The position numbers and the translations under genes are program-made. This document shows positions 1 to 6,180 of a DNA stretch of 22,292 nucleotides, piece by piece (the stretch's first letter is position 1; every line of letters begins with the position of its first letter). Below the pieces are notes generated by a model. It ran no database searches and was not told the origin of the DNA. It worked only from the letters and a program-made list of their open reading frames with translations. This DNA is from a virus. The stretch spans positions 1 to 22,292 of the IMG/VR virus record IMGVR_UViG_3300026209_000016; one strand, 5' to 3'.

Positions 1-201
1 TTCACCATTTAACCAATTTTCCATTCCCGTTTCAGGGTCAATCATTGAAAGTGAATATCTATCATCTTCCCATTTTGGTGAAGATAGATTGAATCCGGCA
101 TAGACTGTTGAATACTTAAAAAAGTTTTGAAATGCCCCTTCTAATCCTTGTCCAAATAAAAAGGATGTTGATAACAACAATCCAATTAATAATTTTCTCA
201 T
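1..201 (-). CDS. Secreted/outer-membrane-type protein, 3' part missing (left window edge)
   Basis: This gene is too short in the window to stand out as an ORF. Reading minus from the ATG at 201-199, 67 codons stay open to base 1. The protein begins MRKLLIGLLLSTSFLFGQG, a classical Sec signal peptide: two basic residues, a hydrophobic core, and likely cleavage around FG/Q. The mature part starts GLEGAFQNFFKYSTVYAGF, followed by a polar, aromatic-rich stretch, which would suit a beta-barrel or exported envelope protein. An AGGAG site at 208-212, 6 nt from the ATG, supports this start. I recall similar N-termini among conserved hypothetical proteins of marine T4-like phages, but I cannot name a function. 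Phage proteins with cleavable signal peptides are uncommon, so a host-envelope role during late infection is likely (inference). Confidence 0.75.
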   Translation of the reverse strand, partial: MRKLLIGLLLSTSFLFGQGLEGAFQNFFKYSTVYAGFNLSSPKWEDDRYSLSMIDPETGMENWLNGE

Positions 202-207
202 TTTTCT

Positions 208-212
208 CTCCT
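208..212 (-). promoter_or_regulatory. Shine-Dalgarno site of the left-edge signal-peptide gene
   Basis: AGGAG on the minus strand lies 6 nt upstream of the ATG at 201. It fixes the start of the left-edge gene and shows that the gene is translated independently of the MscS-like gene upstream. Confidence 0.75.
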
Positions 213-230
213 GTAGCGTTACTCTACTAC

Positions 231-239
231 TATAAATAT
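231..239 (+). promoter_or_regulatory. TATAAATAT motif in module gap 1
   Basis: This exact 9-mer, which contains the T4 late-promoter core TATAAATA, sits in the 47-nt gap before the left-edge gene. The last base of the motif in the minus direction is 30 nt from the ATG at 201. The same 9-mer occurs in the three other long gaps of the window. It reads TATAAATAT on the plus strand, so in the direction of the genes it is ATATTTATA. A role as a promoter or as an mRNA processing site is therefore inference. Confidence 0.35.
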
Positions 240-248
240 TAAACTTAC

Positions 249-596
249 TTATTTTTCGTATTTAGATAAATCAAGATTTGCTAATGGTTTTTCTATTTTT
301 AGGTCTTTTAATTTAGAATTTGCAACCACTAATTTTGAACCACCTACTATTTTACCACCTACTATATGATAGATAAAAAATACAGTTTTCCACATACTAA
401 CTCTTACTATACGACCAGGTTCTCCATCAACTGTTACGACATCATCTTCGTTATAGTCGTTACCTAAAAAGATCATAAAACCATCAACTGCTTCTCTTAT
501 GGTATTTTGAAAAATGAGTGTGATTACACCCACAAGAAATAACCAACCATATTGTCCTATCAATCCCTCGACAAGACCTTGTGCCTGGTTGTCCAC
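249..596 (-). CDS. Small MscS-like mechanosensitive-channel-fold membrane protein
   Basis: This is a 115-aa protein with a GTG start; AAGGAG at 604-609 supports the start. Residues about 17-45 form a hydrophobic segment followed by an amphipathic one (YGWLFLVGVITLIFQNTIRE, then AVDGFMIFLG). This resembles the pore-lining TM3 of MscS-family channels. Residues about 48-96 look like the MscS beta domain: YNEDDVVTVDGEPGRIVRV corresponds to the family pattern GDxVxVxGxxGxVxxI, and KLVVANSKL to the VIPNxKI strand. The protein lacks the first two MscS helices and the large C-terminal cage, so it is a minimal version of about 115 residues against roughly 286 in E. coli MscS. It stands alone between the fibre cassette and a signal-peptide gene. 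Its role is unknown. Osmotic adaptation of the infected cell, or interference with the host channel, are possibilities (inference). The fold call is fairly firm; channel activity is not shown. Confidence 0.7.
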   Translation of the reverse strand: MDNQAQGLVEGLIGQYGWLFLVGVITLIFQNTIREAVDGFMIFLGNDYNEDDVVTVDGEPGRIVRVSMWKTVFFIYHIVGGKIVGGSKLVVANSKLKDLKIEKPLANLDLSKYEK

Positions 597-603
597 GAGT
601 ATT

Positions 604-609
604 CTCCTT
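604..609 (-). promoter_or_regulatory. Shine-Dalgarno site that decides the GTG start at 596
   Basis: Minus-strand AAGGAG lies 7 nt from the GTG at 596-594. No ATG is available at the N-terminus, so this site supports the rarer GTG start of the MscS-like gene. Confidence 0.7.
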
Positions 610-633
610 ATATTATATTATTGTTTGTTCTTA

Positions 634-642
634 TATAAATAT
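634..642 (+). promoter_or_regulatory. TATAAATAT motif in module gap 2
   Basis: This second exact copy of the 9-mer lies in the 62-nt gap between the GLYND-type paralogue (ends 659) and the MscS-like gene (starts 596), 38 nt upstream of the start. The surroundings are very AT-rich. It is on the strand opposite to the genes, as at the other three sites. Confidence 0.35.
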
Positions 643-658
643 AATATATACGGCGAAA

Positions 659-1762
659 TTACGAGTCAAAACGGACTAAAAATGAAATTGGTAAATCTTT
701 ATCGTTTTTAATTGGATTAGATAATTTTGCAATGGCTAATAACTCCTTTTCATCATTATAAAGACCTATGTTAGTAACATAAGTCCCAAATTCTGAATGT
801 GTTGTGAAATTTTGATATTCTGTTCCTGCATTATAAGATGATAAATAAGAACTACTTGCGGCTGGTAATACTAAATCAGCAGTAGCTTCATATTGGGGAT
901 TACCCCAATTCCCATTATAATTATATCGAGCTCCTTGAGGAATTTGTATACTTCCACTCCTACCTACAACTGTGCTTGGATTTGTTGTGCCAGTAAATTG
1001 ATATTCATCTACACTACAAAGATATTCATATTCAGTAGAAGTTTTAGTTGCTTGAAATCTTATAGACCAACCATCACCACCAGTTCCAAGTCCAATATTA
1101 GTATATGAAGAACCAGTATTTGTAATTGCAACTATACCATGTTCATAAAATATATTTCCTATACAACTTCCACTACCTTGTGCTGTAAGAGTTCCTATTG
1201 CAAAACTTGAAGAATATGCATAATCATATAATTGTCCATATCCATCATCTCTTAAATCTATAGTTACATCAGTGCTATCATCAAGAATTTTAACAGAGTA
1301 TGGTTTTACTTCTTCACCAAAATATTTTTGTGGAATTGTTATAACATTTACTGTATCATGTAATTCTCTCGGAACTATTGAACCCCAATCTTCTCTACTA
1401 TATGGATATTTCCTACTCCAATTTCCCCCTGTATATGGAGGATATCTTGTTACAGTAGATTTTGGATTAGGAATTGTATCATATTGATAATATGAATTTC
1501 TTATTTGATAATATAAAGGAAGTTTAAAAAATGTTCCACAACTATACCAAGTATCCCAAGAATGACCTAAACTTTTAGAGTCTGAATTAAAAACTCCAAA
1601 ACTTTGAGATGCAGCAGAGCCTGTTAAAAAATTATGAAAACTTCCACTTATACCTTCAAGACCAAAAACTCCACTTCCACTATCTGAATGTGTAAAAGTG
1701 AATTGTTTATAGGTTTTGAACTCTTTTATTGACCTATCATCAGAAGATATACCCTTAAACAT
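659..1762 (-). CDS. Phage structural protein, diverged third copy of the GLYNxxxELLAxAKLS family
   Basis: This is a 367-aa protein, started by ATG after an AAGGAG site 11 nt behind the previous stop. It is the most diverged of three tandem paralogues. It keeps the C-terminal motif YVTNIGLYNDEKELLAIAKL and ends LVRFDS, parallel to KVRLDF in its neighbours. The middle also aligns by eye: an I-V-x-I-P-QKYFGEEVKPYSVKI block (around residues 142-160) corresponds to the RYRExxDPGNWELHL block of the others. FYEHGIVAITN corresponds to FYPELGLIILN, and a late CSV...NPS to their FCRV...NPTYF. I recognise the pattern from uncharacterised virion proteins of marine T4-like phages. The C-terminal GLYN/ELLA motif recalls the strand pair of P2-type tail-collar fibre N-terminal domains (xxGLFDxxGxLIAxA). 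A fibre or fibre-attachment role is therefore likely but unproven. Confidence 0.65.
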   Translation of the reverse strand: MFKGISSDDRSIKEFKTYKQFTFTHSDSGSGVFGLEGISGSFHNFLTGSAASQSFGVFNSDSKSLGHSWDTWYSCGTFFKLPLYYQIRNSYYQYDTIPNPKSTVTRYPPYTGGNWSRKYPYSREDWGSIVPRELHDTVNVITIPQKYFGEEVKPYSVKILDDSTDVTIDLRDDGYGQLYDYAYSSSFAIGTLTAQGSGSCIGNIFYEHGIVAITNTGSSYTNIGLGTGGDGWSIRFQATKTSTEYEYLCSVDEYQFTGTTNPSTVVGRSGSIQIPQGARYNYNGNWGNPQYEATADLVLPAASSSYLSSYNAGTEYQNFTTHSEFGTYVTNIGLYNDEKELLAIAKLSNPIKNDKDLPISFLVRFDS

Positions 1763-1773
1763 TGGAATCTCCT

Positions 1774-2829
1774 TTAAAAATCAAGTCTTACTTTGATAAG
1801 TGCTTCAGTATTTGAATCTTTTTTGAATGGTCTCGATAACTTTGCAACTGCTAATAACTCATTATTATCATTATAAAGTCCTACTGATGTAATGTAAGTA
1901 TTTGGTTCTCTAATAAAAGAACTATTATATATTGATGCGTTATCACCAGTAAAATAAGATGGATTTTGACTGTGATTATACTCAGCACCCAATACTTTAC
2001 AAAAATACATTGAACTTCGTTTTTGTTCTTCTCTACGAGCTGAAAAATATGAACCACTTTGTATTGAATATAATAATTTTCTATGATTAAGATTGTTTGT
2101 AGAAGTACTTTTTACAAGTGGTTTTATAAAAGCAGATGGATCATTTGAATCTACTGAACCAGATGCTAATGAATTTGGATTTAAAATTAACATTCCCATT
2201 TCTGGATAAAATAAACCATATGAACCAGAATTTGAAGCTGCAGCTGATGCTGAAGCGGTAGTATGTACTCCATCTGCAATTGAACCAGAAACTATATTAA
2301 ATTCTCGTTTTGAATTTCCAAGTAATGGATTTACATTTGCGTTACTATCGTCTATTAAATTAATACTATTACTTCCACTTGTCAAATGTAATTCCCAGTT
2401 TCCTGGATCCATCTTTTCTCGGTATCGTGCCCTATTTGCAACAATGGCAAAAACATCATCACTATAATAATTTTCCCCTGAATCTCCATGAAAATTAAAT
2501 TGAGTAGTTTGGGCTGGAAGTAAAACTTGTCTTAATTGTGAATATATTCCTTTAGTTGGATTTGTTGTTCCTGTAGTAGTTGAACCTTCTGAACCAGAAC
2601 CAAGTCTGTGACCGTATGTTACCGAAAACTGTACTTCGGTAGATTGATCAGTTGTTGTATGTACATCATAATAATATTTACCATTATTAGAATCTTGAAT
2701 TGATCCAGTAAAAAAAGTAGTTAAAGTTCCTGTAGAATCTGACCACATTGGTTCGGCCACAGTACTATATAAATTTTCTACTTTATTTACCTTCCCATCG
2801 TCATCTATAAATGATTTAAACACGGGCAT
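1774..2829 (-). CDS. Phage structural protein, second copy of the GLYNxxxELLAxAKLS family
   Basis: This 351-aa protein is preceded by AGGAG 8 nt from its ATG. It is clearly homologous to the 357-aa upstream neighbour over its whole length. Shared landmarks are an N-terminal PxWSxxxxTLTxFxTGS, then YYYDV, an EVQFxxxYGHxxGSGS stretch, RARYREKMDPGNWELHL, GSYGLFYPEMGMLILNPN, a SRREEQ-like SARREEQKRSSMYFCKV, SQNPSYF, and the C-terminus TSVGLYNDNNELLAVAKL ending KVRLDF. It is rich in Ser, Thr, Gly and Asn, as phage fibres and decoration proteins are. There is no signal peptide, transmembrane segment or enzymatic motif. It is presumably a virion component of the tail tip, part of a three-gene duplicated set. 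The exact location in the particle cannot be told from the sequence. Confidence 0.65.
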   Translation of the reverse strand: MPVFKSFIDDDGKVNKVENLYSTVAEPMWSDSTGTLTTFFTGSIQDSNNGKYYYDVHTTTDQSTEVQFSVTYGHRLGSGSEGSTTTGTTNPTKGIYSQLRQVLLPAQTTQFNFHGDSGENYYSDDVFAIVANRARYREKMDPGNWELHLTSGSNSINLIDDSNANVNPLLGNSKREFNIVSGSIADGVHTTASASAAASNSGSYGLFYPEMGMLILNPNSLASGSVDSNDPSAFIKPLVKSTSTNNLNHRKLLYSIQSGSYFSARREEQKRSSMYFCKVLGAEYNHSQNPSYFTGDNASIYNSSFIREPNTYITSVGLYNDNNELLAVAKLSRPFKKDSNTEALIKVRLDF

Positions 2830-2846
2830 ATCTAAATCTCCTATTC

Positions 2847-3920
2847 TTAAAAGTCTAATCTAACTTTGATTACCGCTTCTCTATCTCTCGATTTCAATAA
2901 AGGTTGACTTAACTTTGCAACTGCCAACAACTCATTATTATTGTTATAAAGACCAACCGTAGTTATATATGCTTTTGGATCTTGAATGAAAGTAGTATTA
3001 GTCAATTCTGTAGTAGTACTATCAAAGTACGTTGGATTTTGACTCCAATTATATTTGTCAGATTCAACCCTACAAAAGAAATGAGAAGATTTAATTTGTT
3101 CTTCTCTACGGGATTGAAAATATCCACTACCCTGACCAGCTATAATAAGTTTATTGTATAATTTCATTGAATTATCATCATTTGTTCCTGCACTTTCAAC
3201 CGTCGCAAGGGCTAAACCAGGTGGACTAGCTGCCGTTCCTTGATCTAATCTTGTAGCGTTTAATATAATAAGTCCTAATTCTGGATAGAAAAGTCCATAA
3301 CTTCCAACTGCACTTGATGCAAAGTCTGAAGCTGCTTCACCAGCTGGTGAAACAGCAGTTCCAGTTGCTATTGAACCACTAATTACATTAAAAACTCTCT
3401 GTGATGCATTAACAGATGAATCTGAAGTTGCTCCACTATCATCAATTAACTTAATCAGGCCTGGATCTCCAGTTCCCAAGTGTAATTCCCAGTTTCCTGG
3501 ATCCAATCTTTCTCTATACCGTGCTCTATTTACGTTGATAACATAAATATCTTTAAACACATTTGTATTATTTTCAGGAAATTCAAACTTTGAATCACTG
3601 TTTGCGTTTCTAATACAAATATTTCTAAACTGACGATATATAGCTTTAGATGGATTATTTCCCGCAGAAGTAGACAATGATCCACTTCCATCGAAATGTC
3701 CATAAGCTATTGCAAACTGAACTTCTCGTGTGGTATCAGTACCAACTTTATCAAATACATCGTAGTAATAATCACCACTACTTCCACTTTGTGCGGAACC
3801 AGTATAGAAGGAGGTTAAAGTTGTTGCCCCTCCAGACCACACAGGGGAAGATATAGTACTTGGTATATTAGTCCTTTTATCTGTTCCTGCTAATTCGGTG
3901 AAAAAATCGTTTTCTGCCAT
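2847..3920 (-). CDS. Phage structural protein, first copy of the GLYNxxxELLAxAKLS family
   Basis: This 357-aa protein opens the three-gene cassette. AGGAG at 3928-3932 precedes its ATG. Order of conserved blocks: SSPVWSGGATTLTSFYTGS near residue 25; YYYDVFDK; REVQFAIAYGHFDGSGS; RARYRERLDPGNWELHLGTG (about 130-150); LIDDSG; QRVFNVISGSI; GSYGLFYPELGLIILN; SRREEQIKSSHFFCRV; SQNPTYF; and the C-terminal TTVGLYNNNNELLAVAKLSQ. A 25-nt exact DNA match to the next paralogue codes for the DPGNWELHL block. The family resembles uncharacterised marine myovirus virion proteins. The C-terminus resembles the attachment part of P2-type tail-collar fibres (family knowledge, weak match). A host-contact fibre or its adaptor is my best guess. 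Confidence 0.65.
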   Translation of the reverse strand: MAENDFFTELAGTDKRTNIPSTISSPVWSGGATTLTSFYTGSAQSGSSGDYYYDVFDKVGTDTTREVQFAIAYGHFDGSGSLSTSAGNNPSKAIYRQFRNICIRNANSDSKFEFPENNTNVFKDIYVINVNRARYRERLDPGNWELHLGTGDPGLIKLIDDSGATSDSSVNASQRVFNVISGSIATGTAVSPAGEAASDFASSAVGSYGLFYPELGLIILNATRLDQGTAASPPGLALATVESAGTNDDNSMKLYNKLIIAGQGSGYFQSRREEQIKSSHFFCRVESDKYNWSQNPTYFDSTTTELTNTTFIQDPKAYITTVGLYNNNNELLAVAKLSQPLLKSRDREAVIKVRLDF

Positions 3921-3937
3921 TGTTTATCTCCTATGTG

Positions 3938-3946
3938 TATAAATAT
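3938..3946 (+). promoter_or_regulatory. TATAAATAT motif in module gap 3
   Basis: This third exact copy sits in the 62-nt gap between the PKD gene (ends 3983) and the first GLYN-family gene (starts 3920). It lies only 5 nt from the AGGAG at 3928-3932. A minus-strand transcript starting a few bases after it would have almost no leader, so an ordinary promoter reading is not simple here. Confidence 0.35.
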
Positions 3947-3961
3947 ATTCTAAATATATTC
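3940..3961. repeat. 11-bp unit repeated twice in tandem
   Basis: TAAATATATTC occurs at 3940-3950 and again immediately at 3951-3961. The first copy overlaps the TATAAATAT motif. The repeat extends the AT-rich element in this gap and may be a duplicated recognition sequence or simple replication slippage. Confidence 0.6.
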
Positions 3962-3982
3962 TCATTAAATTTTTTAAACGGG

Positions 3983-4336
3983 TTATTTAGCCGGTCCCTT
4001 ACCACCACCGGATTCACCACCTTTACCACCGCCGGATCCACCACCGGATCCACCTCCAGATCCGCCTCCATATCCACTACCACCGCCGGATCCACCACCA
4101 TAACCAGAACTGGGTGGTAAAGCAACTATTGTTGCAGATGTAGAATCTTCTCCATTATCATTTTCCACAGTTAAAGTAACATTCCATACTCCCTGTGAAA
4201 ATGTATGAGTTGGATTTCGTAATGACGAAGTTTGACCATCTCCAAAATTCCATAAAAACTTTAATCCATCTCCAGATGAAGTATCAGTAAAATTAACTGT
4301 TAGTGGTGCGTAATTCATTGTTCCTCCAGCTCCCAT
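3983..4336 (-). CDS. PKD-domain protein with glycine-rich tail
   Basis: This 117-aa protein starts with ATG 7 nt after AGGAG. Residues about 9-74 are a PKD (Ig-like beta-sandwich) domain: YAPLTVNFTDTSSGDGLKFL, the hallmark WNFGDG, then NPTHTF and VWNVTLTVENDNGED. Residues 78-115 are a Gly/Ser/Tyr/Lys tail built on GGGS units. PKD domains occur in surface proteins and mediate protein or carbohydrate contacts; Gly-rich tails often act as flexible linkers or bind glycans. The first PKD strand (usually PxANF) is missing from this ORF. It is present at the very end of the upstream ORF, which is in the same frame with one stop codon between. The domain may thus be completed by readthrough, by assembly in trans, or by the local MGAGG start. 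It is likely a displayed tail component (inference). Confidence 0.75.
   Translation of the reverse strand: MGAGGTMNYAPLTVNFTDTSSGDGLKFLWNFGDGQTSSLRNPTHTFSQGVWNVTLTVENDNGEDSTSATIVALPPSSGYGGGSGGGSGYGGGSGGGSGGGSGGGKGGESGGGKGPAK
3990..4105 (-). repeat. Glycine-codon repeat tract (GGGS units)
   Basis: This is a low-complexity, G-rich coding tract on the minus strand, much richer in G+C than its surroundings, built from recurring units such as GGTGGATCC. It encodes the GGGS-type tail of the PKD protein. Such tracts change length easily by slippage, so the tail length may vary between relatives. Confidence 0.75.
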
Positions 4337-4343
4337 CTTTAAT

Positions 4344-4348
4344 CTCCT
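4344..4348 (-). promoter_or_regulatory. Shine-Dalgarno site immediately after the stop of the KFALGDDE gene
   Basis: AGGAG directly follows the TAA at 4351-4349 and lies 7 nt from the ATG at 4336. It allows independent initiation or reinitiation of the PKD gene. This weakens, but does not exclude, a single readthrough product. Confidence 0.75.
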
Positions 4349-4879
4349 TTAAATGATATTATGAGTGAAATTTGCCATTGGTGAACTACCGGGTGGGGGG
4401 CTACCCTCTTCCGATACCTCAAAAATAAAATTAGATGTAGGTGGAGTATCTGGATTATACATTTCAGCTACATTATCATGTCCAAGAACAAATTCATATT
4501 CTTCTACTCCATCAAAATTATCTGTTATAGGAGCAATTACAATCTTATCTCCTTGCCCTCCTAACACAACTTGTGCGGGTATATTTGATAATTCAAAAGC
4601 TATAGCCATTTCAGGTGCATCTGTCATAAAATAATTCATAATCTCTTGCTGATTAAGAAATCCCTCTACTAATGGCATATTTTCAATCACTCTACCTCTA
4701 AAATTAGATGATAAAGATTCATCATATAAAGAATAATCAATTTCATCGTCACCTAATGCAAATTTAGTAATTACATACGAATCATCAACAGCCCCTGCGA
4801 GTGCGTTTGCTAAAAGTTCTCTACCTTTTTTAGTAAAAGTTGCTGTTACTGTTTGTGTTGTTTTATCCAAATATCCCAT
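4349..4879 (-). CDS. KFALxDDExDY-family structural protein, copy 4, ending in a PKD-like first strand
   Basis: This 176-aa protein starts MGYLDKTTQTVTATFTKKGR, then has the family hallmarks ITKFALGDDEIDYSLYDE and VIENMPLVEGFLNQQEIMNY (about residues 35-85). The shared N-terminal domain of about 85 residues is found in three neighbours. The family resembles uncharacterised marine T4-like virion proteins. The shape also recalls P2-type tail-collar fibre N-termini, in which a similar ITKxALGD motif occurs. The C-terminal half is a different beta-rich domain. The tail carries PPTSNFIFEVSEEG and SPMANFTHNII, both looking like PKD first strands (PxANF). A single TAA separates this from the in-frame PKD gene. 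The start has a weak AAGGA site 11 nt upstream. It is probably a virion surface component. Confidence 0.65.
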   Translation of the reverse strand: MGYLDKTTQTVTATFTKKGRELLANALAGAVDDSYVITKFALGDDEIDYSLYDESLSSNFRGRVIENMPLVEGFLNQQEIMNYFMTDAPEMAIAFELSNIPAQVVLGGQGDKIVIAPITDNFDGVEEYEFVLGHDNVAEMYNPDTPPTSNFIFEVSEEGSPPPGSSPMANFTHNII

Positions 4880-4893
4880 TTCTATTAAAATCC

Positions 4894-5154
4894 TTAACTA
4901 TATATAAAACTCGCAATTGGTCCACGTATTGGATCTGGATCTACTTCTGGTGGATAATATTCTAAAACTGCATCTCCTGGATTTACTACAACATTAACTG
5001 TCCAAGATGTTCCAGTTGACATTCCCGTAATCTTTAAAGTACTATTTCTTATTGTAGTAACTTTTTTGGCCTTTAAACTAACTGCACTACCATATGTAGT
5101 TTTCTCTTTACCTACTCCATCTTCTCCTGTTTGTCCTGCTCCTAATACACTCAT
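4894..5154 (-). CDS. Detached C-terminal half of a KFALxDDExDY-family protein
   Basis: This 86-aa protein lacks the conserved N-terminal domain. Its body (KAKKVTTIRNSTLKITGMST then GTSWTVNVVV) resembles the C-terminal strands of the longer paralogues (TSRETSIIITGQMSGAIYVL). It ends DPIRGPIASFIYS, similar to the start of a PKD domain. It begins 2 nt after the stop of the 103-aa ORF, in another frame, with no strong ribosome binding site, so it probably depends on translation of the upstream ORF. Both flanking frames have stops at the junction (TAA and TGA), so a simple frameshift error is unlikely. The pair 5157-5468 plus 4894-5154 looks like one family member divided at its domain boundary. 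The similarity is by eye and modest. Confidence 0.6.
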   Translation of the reverse strand: MSVLGAGQTGEDGVGKEKTTYGSAVSLKAKKVTTIRNSTLKITGMSTGTSWTVNVVVNPGDAVLEYYPPEVDPDPIRGPIASFIYS

Positions 5155-5156
5155 AA

Positions 5157-5468
5157 TTAATTCTCAATAATTCCGTTTTTAAATAAAAAATATTTCATAG
5201 TTTCACCATCAGTAGGTGATCTCCAATTAACATTTGGTTCTGTTAATGGTTGGTTATCAATTACTTGACCATATGGTTTTACAAAATTTGAACCACTCGG
5301 TGTTACATCCCATAACCCATAATCTATTTCATCATCACTTAGTGCAAATTTAGTAATTACGTGTTCACCATTTTGATTTTCACCAAATACTGCTTTTCTT
5401 AAATAATCTATACCCTTTTTAGTAAGAATTGCGTCTACTGCTAATGTATCTTTATTTATAAATCCCAT
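5157..5468 (-). CDS. KFALxDDExDY-family structural protein, copy 3, N-terminal domain only
   Basis: This 103-aa protein consists only of the family's conserved N-terminal domain: MGFINKDTLAVDAILTKKGI, VITKFALSDDEIDYGLWD, VIDNQPLTEPN and MKYFLF. It then stops just where the paralogues enter their variable C-terminal part. The start is supported by alignment with three neighbours (MGF/MGY) and a weak AGGA 8 nt upstream. The next ORF, 2 nt away, supplies what looks like the missing C-terminal half. The conserved domain may be the particle-anchoring part and the C-terminal regions the exposed part. That is inference from which portion is conserved. Confidence 0.65.
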   Translation of the reverse strand: MGFINKDTLAVDAILTKKGIDYLRKAVFGENQNGEHVITKFALSDDEIDYGLWDVTPSGSNFVKPYGQVIDNQPLTEPNVNWRSPTDGETMKYFLFKNGIIEN

Positions 5469-5477
5469 AATTTATTC

Positions 5478-6170
5478 CTACGTAGTGTTATTTACATAAT
5501 TAACTTTTACTGGTAAAACATAAATTGCTCCTGACATTTGACCAGTTATAATAATTGATGTTTCTCTTGAAGTTCCCATATCTCCCATTAATGTTTTTAT
5601 TCCTGCTTCTCTACCTACTACTTTCTTACTCGTTCTACCAGTTTCTTCACCATAAACAGCTCCAACATTATAATCTACACTTCCGTCTGTTACAATTCCT
5701 ACATCAACTACATTTTTATTTAAAACTAAAAAACTATAATTCTCTCCCGAAAACGCTTGTTCTGCCCCCTGTGTATTTGGATTTAACTGAACATTCTCAT
5801 ATGCCCATGTGGGTGATGTAGAATTACCTGTCAATTGGGTTGTCAATGCGTTGGCTCCGAGAAATGAAGGTGGAGTCATATTACCGATATAAGGTAACGC
5901 TTTAGTTCCTACATCCATCGTAAATAATTTATACTTCATTACAACTTCAGGATCTACACAAGGTTCTAACATTGGTGTAGATTCTAAAACTGCACCATAA
6001 TAATCAGTTCCTTTCGGGTGTGCTGTATCCCATAAAGTGTAATCTATCTCATCATCACTTAAAGCAAATTTAGTAATATTAAACTTACCATCACTTTTTG
6101 CGAGATATTGTTTACCCTTCTTGGTTAATACTGCATTTAATATGTATGAAGTATTATTTATAAATCCCAT
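5478..6170 (-). CDS. KFALxDDExDY-family structural protein, copy 2
   Basis: This 230-aa protein has GAGGT 5 nt before its ATG. The N-terminal domain (1-90) reads MGFINNTSYILNAVLTKKGK, FNITKFALSDDEIDYTLWD, then HPKGTDYYGAVLESTPMLEP and MKYKLFT. It is closest to the 276-aa neighbour, sharing the GTDYYGAV block and the C-terminal TSIIITGxxSGA strand followed by a PVxV strand. The central region, about residues 100-190, differs from all other copies, with an AFSGENYSFLVLN segment that matches the neighbour's LYAGENYTVTLLD. There is no signal peptide or catalytic motif. It is a likely virion protein of the tail or baseplate periphery, one of a duplicated set. Confidence 0.65.
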   Translation of the reverse strand: MGFINNTSYILNAVLTKKGKQYLAKSDGKFNITKFALSDDEIDYTLWDTAHPKGTDYYGAVLESTPMLEPCVDPEVVMKYKLFTMDVGTKALPYIGNMTPPSFLGANALTTQLTGNSTSPTWAYENVQLNPNTQGAEQAFSGENYSFLVLNKNVVDVGIVTDGSVDYNVGAVYGEETGRTSKKVVGREAGIKTLMGDMGTSRETSIIITGQMSGAIYVLPVKVNYVNNTT

Positions 6171-6180
6171 TTTTTACCTC

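Noticed and set aside
3962-4000. Possible terminator hairpin after the PKD gene
   Set aside because: Only a weak GGG/CCC pairing with a long loop could be found, without a convincing uridine run; not supported.
3931-4125. 64-codon minus-strand ORF over the glycine-rich tract
   Set aside because: It is a shadow frame of the repeat (valine/aspartate-rich translation) and conflicts with the PKD/GGGS frame.
5150-5170. Programmed or accidental frameshift joining the 103-aa and 86-aa ORFs
   Set aside because: Stops occur in both relevant frames at the junction (TAA then TGA in one, TGA three codons before the ATG in the other) and there is no slippery run.
5450-6165. Sense-orientation TATAAATA at the starts of the genes at 5468 and 6170 (and near 11420) as late promoters
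   Set aside because: In the first two cases it is explained by the conserved codons for Phe-Ile-Asn just after the start and lies inside the gene; the third is within the giant gene.
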